Shown: positions 42,296-51,330 of the stretch, piece after piece
How the letters are laid out: every line of letters starts with the position of its first letter
Position numbering within the stretch: the first letter of the stretch is position 1
DNA from: Burkholderia sp. PAMC 26561
Lineage (GTDB): Bacteria > Pseudomonadota > Gammaproteobacteria > Burkholderiales > Burkholderiaceae
Assembly: GCF_001557535.2 (NCBI RefSeq)
Contig: NZ_CP014306.1
Location: forward strand, 2,604,001-2,668,000
DNA length: 64,000 bases
Direction of reading: 5' to 3'
Made by a program: the position numbers and the translations under genes
The notes under the pieces: model-generated
What the model saw: the letters and a program-made list of their open reading frames with translations, nothing else
Databases searched by the model: none
Told to the model about the DNA's origin: nothing

Positions 42296-43093
42296 ATGAA
42301 ACCGCTGCTGCGCGTTGTACTTGTCGTCAATGCACTGATCTTCCTCGCGTTTGGCGTGCTGTTTTTGCTGAGCCCATGGGGATCCTTGTGGGAATCGATG
42401 CATCTCGTGCGCGTGCAGCCGCCTCTGATCGGCCAGTTGCTGGGTGTGGCGCTGATCGGGTTTGCGTGGCTCGGGTTTCACGCGGCCATCGATGGCGCTC
42501 TCACTGCGACCGCGGCGAAGGTTTCAGGGCATGTGGAGTGGTTGTCGGGCCTGATACTGATTGTGTGGCTCGGGCTCCGGATGTCGGACGTGACCGGCTT
42601 CGGGCAGTTGCTCGGCGCGCTGATCGGCGCCGCGTTGCTGATATTGGGGCTCGGCAGCGTCCGGCTCTCCGGCGCCGTGCGGCGGCGTGAGCGCGCGGCG
42701 ATTGCCGGTGCGGCTGCTGCCGAGCGTGCCGAGAAGCAGGCAGCGAAGACGCGTGCTGAAGAGCGTGCTGCGGGCACGCCCGTGCGGCCGCCCATGACGT
42801 CGGACCCCGTTGCGCCGGCAAACCCGCGCTGGGACACGGAGCCTGTCGTGGGTGAAGCGGTGCGGCCGTCTACGTCGGCCCGGCCTGCGGCGAATGCAGC
42901 GTTTGATCCGGCCACGGGACATGCCATCGGTCCGGCCACGGGCCGTTCGCTCGATCCTGTGACCGGCCGCGCGTTCGAGCCGGTAAGCAGCGGTCACAAG
43001 ATCGATCCCGAGACCGGCCGGGCAATCGACCCGGTGACCGGACAAGCCATCGATCCGGTGACGGGCGCCACGATTCGCCGCGATCCGCATTGA
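42296..43093 (+). CDS. Membrane protein with C-terminal DPVTG octapeptide repeats, function unknown
   Basis: A 265-residue protein starting at the ATG at 42296, two bases after guaB. Four hydrophobic segments (about 5-25, 44-66, 82-96 and 102-122) are followed by an Ala/Arg/Glu-rich charged helix (about 125-160). A Pro/Ala linker then leads to seven eight-residue repeats (about 204-260) of the form I-D-P-x-T-G-x-A. I do not recognise a named family for the whole protein. It sits between guaB and guaA and is probably co-transcribed with guaB. Confidence 0.75.
   Translation: MKPLLRVVLVVNALIFLAFGVLFLLSPWGSLWESMHLVRVQPPLIGQLLGVALIGFAWLGFHAAIDGALTATAAKVSGHVEWLSGLILIVWLGLRMSDVTGFGQLLGALIGAALLILGLGSVRLSGAVRRRERAAIAGAAAAERAEKQAAKTRAEERAAGTPVRPPMTSDPVAPANPRWDTEPVVGEAVRPSTSARPAANAAFDPATGHAIGPATGRSLDPVTGRAFEPVSSGHKIDPETGRAIDPVTGQAIDPVTGATIRRDPH
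42899..43075 (+). repeat. 24-bp coding repeat (DPVTG octapeptides)
   Basis: Seven tandem units, including FDPATGHA, LDPVTGRA, IDPETGRA, IDPVTGQA and IDPVTGAT, with one nine-residue variant (FEPVSSGHK). The DNA units have diverged at synonymous sites, unlike the fresher 111-bp array near 13000. Confidence 0.8.
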
Positions 43094-43259
43094 ACGTCGT
43101 GAGCGGCAACTGTGCCGCTCCAAGTGTTTCCAAAGACGAGCGGCGTCAGACGCCGGCCGTTGATATTTCTGCGCGACGCGACGCGCGGGACACCGTTCCC
43201 GCCGCTTCGCGTTTCTGTTTTGCCAACCGTTTCCGCTCACTCGCCTTCTGGCCGCTGCC

Positions 43260-44840
43260 ATGCACGACAAGATCCTGATTCTCGATTTCGGCTCCCAAGT
43301 CACCCAACTGATTGCGCGGCGCATCCGCGAATCGCACGTGTATTCGGAGATCCATCCGTACGACGTCGATGAAGCGTTCATTCGCGAGTTCGCGCCGAAG
43401 GGCATCATCTTGTCGGGCGGACCCAACTCTGTGACCGAGCTGAATTCGCCGCGCGCCCCGCAAGTCGTGTTCGATCTCGGTGTGCCGGTCCTCGGCATTT
43501 GCTACGGCATGCAGACCATGGCCGAACAGCTCGGCGGCAAGGTCGAACTCGGCAATGTCCGCGAATTCGGCTATGCGGAAGTGCGCGCGCATAACCATAC
43601 GAGTTTCCTGAACGGCATCGAAGATTTCCAGACGGCCGAAGGTCACGGCATGCTCAAAGTGTGGATGAGTCACGGCGACAAGGTGGCCGACATGCCTTTG
43701 GGATTCAAGCTGATGGCATCGACGCCGGCTTGCCCGATCGCCGCCATGGCCGACGACGAGCGCCATTTCTACGGCCTGCAGTGGCATCCCGAAGTCACGC
43801 ATACAGTGCAGGGCCGCGCGATGCTCGATCGCTTCGTGCTGGAACTGTGCGCAGCGCGGCCGGATTGGGAGATGGGTCATTACATCGATGAAGCCGTCGA
43901 GAAGATCCGCGCCCAGGTCGGCGACGAACACGTGATCCTCGGGTTGTCGGGCGGCGTGGATTCGTCGGTGGCCGCGGCGCTGTTGCATCGCGCGATTGGC
44001 GCGCAACTGACGTGCGTGTTCGTCGATCACGGCTTGTTGCGGTTGAACGAGGCCGAGCAGGTCATGACGACGTTCGCCGATCACCTTGGCGTGAAGGTGA
44101 TTCACGTCGATGCCAGCGAAGTGTTCTTGTCGAAGCTTGCCGGTGTCAACGATCCCGAAGCGAAGCGGAAGATCATTGGTGCTGAGTTCGTGGAAGTGTT
44201 CCAGACGGAAGCAAACAAGCTGAAAGATGCAAAGTGGCTCGCGCAGGGGACGATTTATCCCGACGTGATCGAGTCGGCGGGCAAGGGCAAGAAGGGTCAC
44301 ACGATCAAGAGCCATCACAACGTGGGTGGTTTGCCGGAGACGTTGAACCTGAAGCTGCTGGAGCCGTTGCGCGAGTTGTTCAAGGATGAGGTGCGCGAGC
44401 TGGGCGTGAAGCTTGGACTGCCGCCAGCGATGGTTTATCGGCATCCGTTCCCGGGTCCGGGGCTGGGTGTGCGGATTCTTGGCGAAGTGAAGCGCGAGTT
44501 CGCGGATCTGTTGCGTCACGCGGATGCGATTTTTATCGAAACGTTGAGGAATACGTTCGATAAGGAATCGGGCAAGTCATGGTATGAGCTGACGAGCCAG
44601 GCTTTCGCGGTGTTCCTGCCGGTGAAAAGTGTCGGCGTGATGGGCGATGGGCGGACCTATGAGTATGTGGTCGCCTTGCGCGCCGTGCAGACGCTGGACT
44701 TCATGACCGCGCAATGGGCGCATCTGCCTCATGAGCTGCTCGGGCATGTTTCGAACCGGATCATCAATGAGGTTCGCGGGATCAATCGCGTTGTTTATGA
44801 TATTTCGGGGAAACCGCCGGCGACGATTGAGTGGGAGTGA
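43260..44840 (+). CDS. guaA: GMP synthase (glutamine-hydrolysing)
   Basis: A 526-residue enzyme that aminates XMP to GMP. The class I glutamine amidotransferase domain has the nucleophile in GICYGMQTM (Cys near 82) and WHPEVTHT. The ATP pyrophosphatase P-loop is [15 protein letters not shown] (near 230). The C-terminal dimerisation domain includes [14 protein letters not shown] and ends in PPATIEWE, the universal GuaA terminus. Confidence 0.98.
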   Translation: MHDKILILDFGSQVTQLIARRIRESHVYSEIHPYDVDEAFIREFAPKGIILSGGPNSVTELNSPRAPQVVFDLGVPVLGICYGMQTMAEQLGGKVELGNVREFGYAEVRAHNHTSFLNGIEDFQTAEGHGMLKVWMSHGDKVADMPLGFKLMASTPACPIAAMADDERHFYGLQWHPEVTHTVQGRAMLDRFVLELCAARPDWEMGHYIDEAVEKIRAQVGDEHVILGLSGGVDSSVAAALLHRAIGAQLTCVFVDHGLLRLNEAEQVMTTFADHLGVKVIHVDASEVFLSKLAGVNDPEAKRKIIGAEFVEVFQTEANKLKDAKWLAQGTIYPDVIESAGKGKKGHTIKSHHNVGGLPETLNLKLLEPLRELFKDEVRELGVKLGLPPAMVYRHPFPGPGLGVRILGEVKREFADLLRHADAIFIETLRNTFDKESGKSWYELTSQAFAVFLPVKSVGVMGDGRTYEYVVALRAVQTLDFMTAQWAHLPHELLGHVSNRIINEVRGINRVVYDISGKPPATIEWE

Positions 44841-44970
44841 GCTTCGAAGTTTTCAGCAGCATCTCTTTCGCCATAAAGTGGAATGGACACCTATAGAAGT
44901 TAGGCTGCAGCTTTAGTCTATCGTTTGGCTATAACGCGCGACGCCCCCCGGCATCGCGCGCAGTCCCATC

Positions 44971-47385
44971 TCACTGCTTATCCGGCAACGCATAAGCCAT
45001 CACGTAATCGCCCAGCTTGGTCCCGAACGACCCATGACCACCTGCCGCGATGACCACGTACTGCTTACCACCGGCCTCATACGTCATCGGCGTCGCCTGG
45101 CCTCCCGCAGGCAGGCGAGCTTCCCATAGCTGCTCGCCGGTATCGGTATTGAACGCGCGCAGATAGTTGTCCGCAGTCGCCCCGATAAAGAACACGTGAC
45201 CCGCCGTCGTGACTGGACCGCCGAGCATCGGCATGCCCATCTTGAACGGGATCGGGATGGGCGAGCTGTCACGCGTCGTGCCGATGCGCTTCTTCCAGAT
45301 CACCGCATTCGTGCCCAGATCGACCGCCGATACATAACCCCACGCAGGTTGCTTGCACGGCAATCCCAACGGTGACAGGAACGGGTTCAGCGTCACTCCA
45401 AACGGCACGCCATATTGCGGCTGGACGCCGGTTTCGGTGCCCGTACCACTCTGGCCGGAGGCGGGAGGCTCTATCGGATTTTTAGGCCCGCGTGGAATGA
45501 GCCGCGAGACGAAAGGCAGCGCGATCGGATTGGCGATAGCGATGCGCCGGTCTGTATCGATGGCAAGTCCGCCCCACTCGAACATGCCGAGATTCCCAGG
45601 AAACACCAGCGTTCCTTGCTCAGAAGGCGGCGTGAACGGTCCTTCATAACGCAAACGATGGAACATCACGCGGCACACGAGTTGGTCGAACATCGTCGCG
45701 CCCCACATGTCCGCGCCGGTCAGGTTCTTCTTCGGCCTGAACGTGAGATCGGAGAATGGCTGGGTCGGCGACACGTGATCACCCGTAGCCGCGCCTTGCG
45801 GCACCGGTTGCTCGGGTGCGGGCACGATCAGCTTGCCGGTGCGCCGGTCGAGCACGAAGATGTTGCCCGTCTTGGCCGGCGCATAGATCGCGGGGATGAT
45901 GTTGCCGCTGCTGTCCTTGATATCGGCGATGGTCGGCTGCGCCGGCAGGTCCATGTCCCACAAGTCGTGGTGGACGGTTTGATAGAACCAGGCAAGCTTG
46001 CCTGTCGTTGCATTCAGCGCAAGCAGTCCGCTCGCGTAGCGCTCCTGATCGGGCGTGCGATGGCCGCCCCAGATGTCGGGAGTCGTTACGCCCATCGGCA
46101 GATAGATGAGATCGAGTTTCGGATCGTAGGCTGAGGGAGCCCATGAGTTTGGCGAGTTCATCGTGTAACTATGCTGGTCGCCAGGAATTGCGTTGGGGTT
46201 GGACGCGCCGGGATCGAACGCCCAAAGAAGTTTGCCCGTGTCCACATCGAATCCGCGTATCACGCCGGACGGCTCGCGCGTTCCATAGTTGTCGGTGACG
46301 GCACCCGCAACGACGATGACCTTCGATGTAATGATCGGCGGCGACGTGGGCTCATACTGACCAGGGGTCTTGACCGGCTGCAGATGCTGCAGATCGAGCA
46401 CGCCGTTTTCGGCGAAGGTGGCACAGCGCTGACCGGTGGCGGCATCGAGTTCGAACAGGCGGCCATCGTTCACCGGGAGGATGATCCGGCGCGAGCACGC
46501 GGGCAGGGCCGCTGCGCTGCTGGTCTCGCGCGCCTGCGATGCGGCGGCGGTCTCGTGGTAGGAGACGCCTCTGCATGTTACGTGCTGGAAGCTGGGATCA
46601 GGCTTGAGGTCCGGGTTGAAACGCCATTTCTCCTTGCCTGTCGCTCCATCCAGCGCGATCGCAATCTGATGCGGCGTGCAGAAGAACAGCGTTCCATCGA
46701 CTGCCAGCGGAGTTACTTCGTTGGTTATCTCGACCGGATCGTTCGGCCCTTTCATGTCGCCGGTGCGAAACGTCCAGGCCTCTTTCAAGGTGCCCGTGTT
46801 CTTGCTGTTGATCTGCGTGAGCGGCGAATATCGCGTTCCAGCTTGCGTATTGCCGTAGGCGAGCCAATCGCCCGGCCGGGAGGCGGCCGCTGCCGGCGCG
46901 CTGTCTGCCTGCGCCTGCACGGTGCCGTTGATTTCCTGCGGATCGTTGAACGCGGCATATGCAAGGGCGATGCCGCTAAGCACCACCGCTGCAGCGAGCG
47001 TCAGGCCGCCTTTCTTTACGGGCGTCGCAAACAGGCGATAGGTGAATGGAAGCAACAGCCAGACGCCGGCGATAACCAGTACGTCCAGGCGCGGCGCCAG
47101 CGCCCAAAAGTCGAACCCCGCCTCGATGACCGCCCATATCAATGTGCCAAAGAGCAGCAGCGCATAAAGATAAAGCGCCGATGTGCTTCGTCGCCAGACG
47201 AGATAAGCGACCGCCAGCATGAAAAGTCCGGCGATCACGTAATAAGGCGACCCTCCGATTGCGATCAGCCAGATACCCATTGCCACGAGGTAAATCCCCG
47301 ACAGCAACAAAAACGCAATGGTGAGCCACTTTACGATGGGAGATGACGCGACAGGGGATCGCGCTGCCGGAGAGTTCGTGTTCAT
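44971..47385 (-). CDS. Membrane-bound PQQ-dependent dehydrogenase, glucose/quinate/shikimate family
   Basis: An 804-residue quinoprotein. Five N-terminal transmembrane segments (about 18-140) anchor it to the inner membrane, where it passes electrons to ubiquinone. The periplasmic part (about 160-804) is an eight-bladed PQQ propeller with repeated tryptophan-docking motifs (GKLLWAFDPG, GKLAWFYQTVHHDLWDMD, NAVIWKKRIG, GEQLWEARLPAGGQATPMTYE). Glucose, quinate or shikimate are all plausible substrates. No PQQ synthesis genes are in the window. Confidence 0.92.
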   Translation of the reverse strand: MNTNSPAARSPVASSPIVKWLTIAFLLLSGIYLVAMGIWLIAIGGSPYYVIAGLFMLAVAYLVWRRSTSALYLYALLLFGTLIWAVIEAGFDFWALAPRLDVLVIAGVWLLLPFTYRLFATPVKKGGLTLAAAVVLSGIALAYAAFNDPQEINGTVQAQADSAPAAAASRPGDWLAYGNTQAGTRYSPLTQINSKNTGTLKEAWTFRTGDMKGPNDPVEITNEVTPLAVDGTLFFCTPHQIAIALDGATGKEKWRFNPDLKPDPSFQHVTCRGVSYHETAAASQARETSSAAALPACSRRIILPVNDGRLFELDAATGQRCATFAENGVLDLQHLQPVKTPGQYEPTSPPIITSKVIVVAGAVTDNYGTREPSGVIRGFDVDTGKLLWAFDPGASNPNAIPGDQHSYTMNSPNSWAPSAYDPKLDLIYLPMGVTTPDIWGGHRTPDQERYASGLLALNATTGKLAWFYQTVHHDLWDMDLPAQPTIADIKDSSGNIIPAIYAPAKTGNIFVLDRRTGKLIVPAPEQPVPQGAATGDHVSPTQPFSDLTFRPKKNLTGADMWGATMFDQLVCRVMFHRLRYEGPFTPPSEQGTLVFPGNLGMFEWGGLAIDTDRRIAIANPIALPFVSRLIPRGPKNPIEPPASGQSGTGTETGVQPQYGVPFGVTLNPFLSPLGLPCKQPAWGYVSAVDLGTNAVIWKKRIGTTRDSSPIPIPFKMGMPMLGGPVTTAGHVFFIGATADNYLRAFNTDTGEQLWEARLPAGGQATPMTYEAGGKQYVVIAAGGHGSFGTKLGDYVMAYALPDKQ

Positions 47386-47695
47386 TTACGCACCTCGGGT
47401 TGTAGCCTCTAGCGGTTCTTGGCAGAACGGTGCCAAGGAAATTGCATGACGGGAAGGGTAACCGGTGTGGAATACGCTATGCCGGATCGACTTGATGCGG
47501 CTATCGCGCCGTCGAACATGGCGACGCGAAAGGCATACATATCGGCGGAGCGCCCGGGCGGGGCGCGCAAGCTTTCAAAAAAGTCGAAATTTCGGCGATG
47601 CGCATGGATGTGACTTTTATAGAAACAAGCGCTGCCCCGCAATCATCATGCCCGGAGGGTCACATCGAGCCGGGGGCATGGGTCAGGTTGCGCGT
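47386..47695. other. Intergenic region upstream of the PQQ dehydrogenase
   Basis: About 310 bases between two leftward genes. Short open frames here have no homology. It must hold the promoter of the dehydrogenase. A minus-strand TATAAA near 47615 is present without a well-spaced -35. An imperfect hairpin near 47650-47680 follows the stop of the acetyltransferase gene and could weakly end its transcript. Confidence 0.4.
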
Positions 47696-48391
47696 CTAGC
47701 GCTTCGTGACTGCGGCAATATCGAACACGGCACGGACTCCGAATCCGAGCTTTTCATACACGCTGGCTGCGCCGGTGTTTCCGTCTCTCACGTGAAGAAA
47801 CGCGGTGTCGCCACGCTCGAGGATGGTCTCCGTGATTGCCGCGCTCAGTAGCTGCGCATAGCGCTTGCCTCGATGCTCAGGATGCGTGCATACGCCGCTT
47901 ACCTCGGTTGCGCCGTCGAGCCGCATCCGCTCCCCAGCCATTGCAATGAGCTTGTCGTCGTCATCGAAAATGCCGAGATACCGGCCTAGTGTGACCGTTC
48001 GAGCTTCCATCGGGCCGGGCTGTGCGAGCGCCGCGAGTTCGACCATGGCGTTGCCATCGGCGAGGGTGAGTACGCGCATTGACGGGTGAGCAGCCGCGCG
48101 TGCGGGTGCCTTGAAACTCGCCCTCGTGCATGTCATCTGCGCGAAGGTGTAGCGCCAGTCGACAGTCCAGTCTTCGGGCGGCGCGTCCTTGTCGATGGCG
48201 AAAACGCCAACCAGCGAACCGGCGCCTACAACTTCGGCCAGTGCGCTCCAGCAAGCCGGATCGGCGGAATTCATGACCGCTGCGATGGGCGATATGGACG
48301 GTTCGAAGCGGCGAGCCAATTCATTGCCCGAGCTGACCGAGCGTTGCAAGGTGGTGAGCGCGTTCCACGCCGGATTGTCGAGAGGATGCAC
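47696..48391 (-). CDS. GNAT-family N-acetyltransferase
   Basis: A 231-residue protein whose C-terminal half (about 100-231) has the GNAT fold. The acetyl-CoA pyrophosphate loop is VCTHPEHRGKRYAQLL (near 166-181), with a later NTGAASVYEKLGF motif. The N-terminal half (about 1-95) is a variable domain seen in FR47-like acetyltransferases. The substrate is unknown. Confidence 0.85.
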   Translation of the reverse strand: MHPLDNPAWNALTTLQRSVSSGNELARRFEPSISPIAAVMNSADPACWSALAEVVGAGSLVGVFAIDKDAPPEDWTVDWRYTFAQMTCTRASFKAPARAAAHPSMRVLTLADGNAMVELAALAQPGPMEARTVTLGRYLGIFDDDDKLIAMAGERMRLDGATEVSGVCTHPEHRGKRYAQLLSAAITETILERGDTAFLHVRDGNTGAASVYEKLGFGVRAVFDIAAVTKR

Positions 48392-48512
48392 TAAGCGAAG
48401 CTCCTTTTAAGGTTAGTGGGGGGTGCCGTCTTACCATGAACACCAGGCAGCCCGCAATATTCCCTGCACGGCTAACCGATTACCGATATCTCGGTTGCCA
48501 ATAGTGCCTTCA

Positions 48513-48541
48513 TTGCCGGTCGTCTGCTGCTTCTGTATGGT
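48513..48541 (+). promoter_or_regulatory. Candidate promoter of the flavin reductase gene
   Basis: TTGCCG at 48513-48518 and TATGGT at 48536-48541, spaced 17 bases, about 50 bases before the start codon at 48590. GAGGA lies six bases before the ATG. Confidence 0.35.
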
Positions 48542-48589
48542 GGTCGTCATGCGCAATGCACTGATACGCAGCACAGAAGAGGATACTGA

Positions 48590-49678
48590 ATGACGTTCGA
48601 GAACGGCACCCATACCGGTACCCCGATCCGCACCGATGTCCTGATTGTCGGTGCCGGTCCCGTTGGACTTTTTGCGGCGTTCGAGGCGGGCGTCGTCGGT
48701 TTGTCGTGCCAGATCGTGGACACGCTTGGGCGCATTGGCGGGCAATGCATCGAGCTGTATCCCGACAAACCCATCTACGACATCCCCGCGGTTCCATCGT
48801 GTACGGCACGCGAACTCGTCGACCGGCTGATGGAACAGTGCCGTCCGTTTGATCCGCCTATCCATCTGAACCAGCGCGTCGAAACAGTCGACCAACGCGA
48901 CGATGGCCGATGGACCGTGACAACAGGTCAGGGCCTCGTCTTCGATACCGCCGCCATCATGCTCGCGGCCGGCAACGGCGCGTTCGTGCCGCAGCGTCTT
49001 GCTCTGCCGGAAGCCACACCGCTGGAAAATGAATTCGTGCATTACAGCGTGCGCTCGCTCGCGGACTTCGCCGATAAAACCGTCGTGGTCGCCGGCGGCG
49101 GCGACTCGGCGCTCGACTGGGCGCTGGCCTTGCGCAAGCTTGCGCGGCGCGTGGTGCTGGTGCATCGGCGCAATGGGTTTAGCGCGGTGGCATCGAGCGT
49201 CGATCAGATGCGGCGTGCGGTCGATGCCGGCGAGATGGAGTTCATGGTCGGCTCGATCGCCGGGCTGCAGATGCTCGATGACAAGCTCGCGTCCATCGAG
49301 ATCCGACAGATCGGCGGCGCAGCGCAGATCGATGCCGATCATCTCGTGGTGCTGTACGGCCTCGTTGCAGATCTCGGACCGATCGCGAAGTGGGGTATCG
49401 AGATCGCGGGTGGCCGCGTCAATGTCGATACATCGAACTACGAGAGCTCGCGGCCGGGGATTTTTGCGGTAGGGGATATCGCGAACTATCCGAACAAGCA
49501 GAAGCTGATTCTCTCGGGGTTTCACGAAGCATCGCTCGCGTTGAGAAAGGCGTACACATACGCGTACCCCGACAAGAAGCGCACCCATGTGCATTCGAGC
49601 TACGACGCGGGACTGGCCGAGCGGATTACATCGAGTGCAGCGCATGATGACAACGCGGCATGGCCGCGCATCAGCTGA
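48590..49678 (+). CDS. Thioredoxin reductase-like ferredoxin/flavodoxin-NADP reductase
   Basis: A 362-residue FAD/NADPH flavoprotein. The FAD motif VLIVGAGPVGLFAAFEAG (near 17-34) and the NADPH motif VVVAGGGDSALDWALAL are present, with the second FAD motif GIFAVGDIANYPNKQKLI. The redox CxxC of true thioredoxin reductase is absent from the NADPH domain, which marks the YumC-type FNR group. It converges on tonB, and the two coding regions overlap by eight bases at their stops, leaving no room for a terminator. Confidence 0.9.
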   Translation: MTFENGTHTGTPIRTDVLIVGAGPVGLFAAFEAGVVGLSCQIVDTLGRIGGQCIELYPDKPIYDIPAVPSCTARELVDRLMEQCRPFDPPIHLNQRVETVDQRDDGRWTVTTGQGLVFDTAAIMLAAGNGAFVPQRLALPEATPLENEFVHYSVRSLADFADKTVVVAGGGDSALDWALALRKLARRVVLVHRRNGFSAVASSVDQMRRAVDAGEMEFMVGSIAGLQMLDDKLASIEIRQIGGAAQIDADHLVVLYGLVADLGPIAKWGIEIAGGRVNVDTSNYESSRPGIFAVGDIANYPNKQKLILSGFHEASLALRKAYTYAYPDKKRTHVHSSYDAGLAERITSSAAHDDNAAWPRIS

Positions 49679-50348
49679 TGTTGAAATGAACGCGAACATC
49701 CTGATGGCTTTCGACCGCATGGCCGTCCTGCATCGCGGGGAAGAAACGCCACTTACGCAGTGCGTCCAGCAGTAACGCGTTCAGGCGCGGATTGGACGTC
49801 GGTTTCGATAGTTCGACGTCCACGCTTCCGTCCGCATGGACATCGAAACGGGCGATCGCCACAGCTTGAAAGGCGTCTTCGCGAAGATCATCGGGAAGAG
49901 AGGGCATGGGCTGATTGATGACCCGCGCGGTGGAGCTTGCGGGGGCTGCGGACTTATCGCTCTCCGGTGCCGGCGGTGACGGCGCGGGTTCCTCGGAATG
50001 TGGAGGCGCTTCAGTCTTGTCGATGGCGTGTTCGATCGCCGGCAAGCGTGTCACGCGCGGCTCTCTCGCGTGAATTGGCGCTGGACTCGGCCGTGCATGA
50101 AGGGGTTTCGCTGAGGGTTCGTTGTGGGCAGGCGCGGGCTCAAGCACAGCAGGCGGCGTGATTTCGACAAGACGCATCTCCACGGGTGGCGGCTCTTGCA
50201 CAGGACTTTGCGGCGACGGCTGCGACAATCGGCTCATGACATGAGTCAGCAGGATCATCCACGCAGCGACCGCGATCAGAAGCGCAATGCTCAACCTGAA
50301 GCGCGGACCATCGAGCAGAACGTTCAAACGTCGCGTCCAACTATTCAC
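49671..50348 (-). CDS. tonB: TonB-like energy transducer
   Basis: A 225-residue protein with a short cytoplasmic N-terminus, one membrane segment (about 18-40), a Pro/Glu-rich periplasmic spacer (about 45-150) and a C-terminal TonB domain (FDVHADGSVDVELSKP ... ALRKWRFFPAMQDG). It carries energy from ExbBD to the outer-membrane receptor. The start overlaps the exbD stop by eight bases. It is the last gene of the receptor-exbB-exbD-tonB operon and appears dedicated to that receptor. Confidence 0.9.
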   Translation of the reverse strand: MNSWTRRLNVLLDGPRFRLSIALLIAVAAWMILLTHVMSRLSQPSPQSPVQEPPPVEMRLVEITPPAVLEPAPAHNEPSAKPLHARPSPAPIHAREPRVTRLPAIEHAIDKTEAPPHSEEPAPSPPAPESDKSAAPASSTARVINQPMPSLPDDLREDAFQAVAIARFDVHADGSVDVELSKPTSNPRLNALLLDALRKWRFFPAMQDGHAVESHQDVRVHFNIS

Positions 50349-50739
50349 GATCTACAGCGATCAGGAAATGCTCGGCGCCGCCGCGACGTGCGGCGAGCAT
50401 CGCGTGCACGACGACGCCTTGGGCTGCGGCGTCATCTGCGGCAATCACCACGTTCCGATCAGTTTTAAGGCGTCGCTTTACGCTGGCCTCGACCTGATCC
50501 AGTCGAACCGGTTGATGATCTATAAAGATCCCGTTCTTCTGATCGATGCTCATTGTCAGCGGTTGGTTTTCGGCCATGCTCCCGGCCTGTCCCGATGGCA
50601 AATTGATCTTCACTGCATCGAGGTGTTGCATTGCCAGGGAAGCGAGCATGAAGTTGGCGAGCAGGAAAAACATCACGTCGATCATCGGAATGATTTCGAT
50701 GCGGCCGCGCTTCGATGCTCGTGATCGCCGAAGTTTCAT
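50341..50739 (-). CDS. exbD: Biopolymer transport protein ExbD
   Basis: A 132-residue ExbD/TolR protein. The N-terminal membrane segment EIIPMIDVMFFLLANFML has the essential Asp used in proton-coupled motion, followed by a periplasmic domain. It overlaps exbB by four bases and tonB by eight, so the three are translationally coupled. Confidence 0.93.
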   Translation of the reverse strand: MKLRRSRASKRGRIEIIPMIDVMFFLLANFMLASLAMQHLDAVKINLPSGQAGSMAENQPLTMSIDQKNGIFIDHQPVRLDQVEASVKRRLKTDRNVVIAADDAAAQGVVVHAMLAARRGGAEHFLIAVDRE

Positions 50740-51299
50740 GGAACATCGCTCGCATTTGCTACTGTATTTTCAGCTCCGAGGCGTAGTTCACTGAGGCGCT
50801 CGTTGGCGAAAACCTCGAGGTCATCCATCAACCGCTCGAGGCGTCGCGAAAAGTAGTTGAATGCGAAGAGCGCGAACAACGCAACGATCAACCCGATCGC
50901 CGTCGCCACCAGCGACTGCGCGACACCGCCAGTCACTGCGCCGGGATTCACGAGTCCGCTGCCTCCAAAGAGCTGGAAGGAATGCATCATTCCCACGATG
51001 GTTCCGAGCAACCCCAGCAATGGCGCAGCGGTGACGATCGTCTCGAGCAGCCAGAAACCCCGACTCATGTCGCGCTCGATGCGCGTTGCCAGAGACTGCG
51101 CCCGCGTTTCGTGCAGCCATAACGGCGTGCCGGGTTGAGTGACGAACATCGCGTCGAGGCGCCTGAAGGCGTGAAAGCGCGCAAAGACATAAGCGCGGTC
51201 TATGGTTATCGCCATTGCCAGCACCGCAAGCAGCGTCAGCGGATAGACGACCCATCCGCCTACTCGCACGGCAGCAAGCATTCCTCCCCAATCCTGCAT
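50736..51299 (-). CDS. exbB: MotA/TolQ/ExbB proton channel protein
   Basis: A 187-residue inner-membrane channel with three transmembrane segments (about 14-32, 85-110 and 127-150). The conserved loop is TAAPLLGLLGTIVGMMHSFQL, followed by VAQSLVATAIGLIVAL. It forms the proton channel with ExbD. It starts 31 bases after the receptor stop. Confidence 0.93.
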   Translation of the reverse strand: MQDWGGMLAAVRVGGWVVYPLTLLAVLAMAITIDRAYVFARFHAFRRLDAMFVTQPGTPLWLHETRAQSLATRIERDMSRGFWLLETIVTAAPLLGLLGTIVGMMHSFQLFGGSGLVNPGAVTGGVAQSLVATAIGLIVALFALFAFNYFSRRLERLMDDLEVFANERLSELRLGAENTVANASDVP

Positions 51300-51330
51300 G
51301 ATCGAAGCCCTTAGCTAGTTATCCGGTCCA

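Noticed and set aside
47458..47493. GTAACC followed by CGACTT before the acetyltransferase region
   Set aside because: Spacing is 24 bases, not 16, and the -10 differs, so it is not a SigF promoter.
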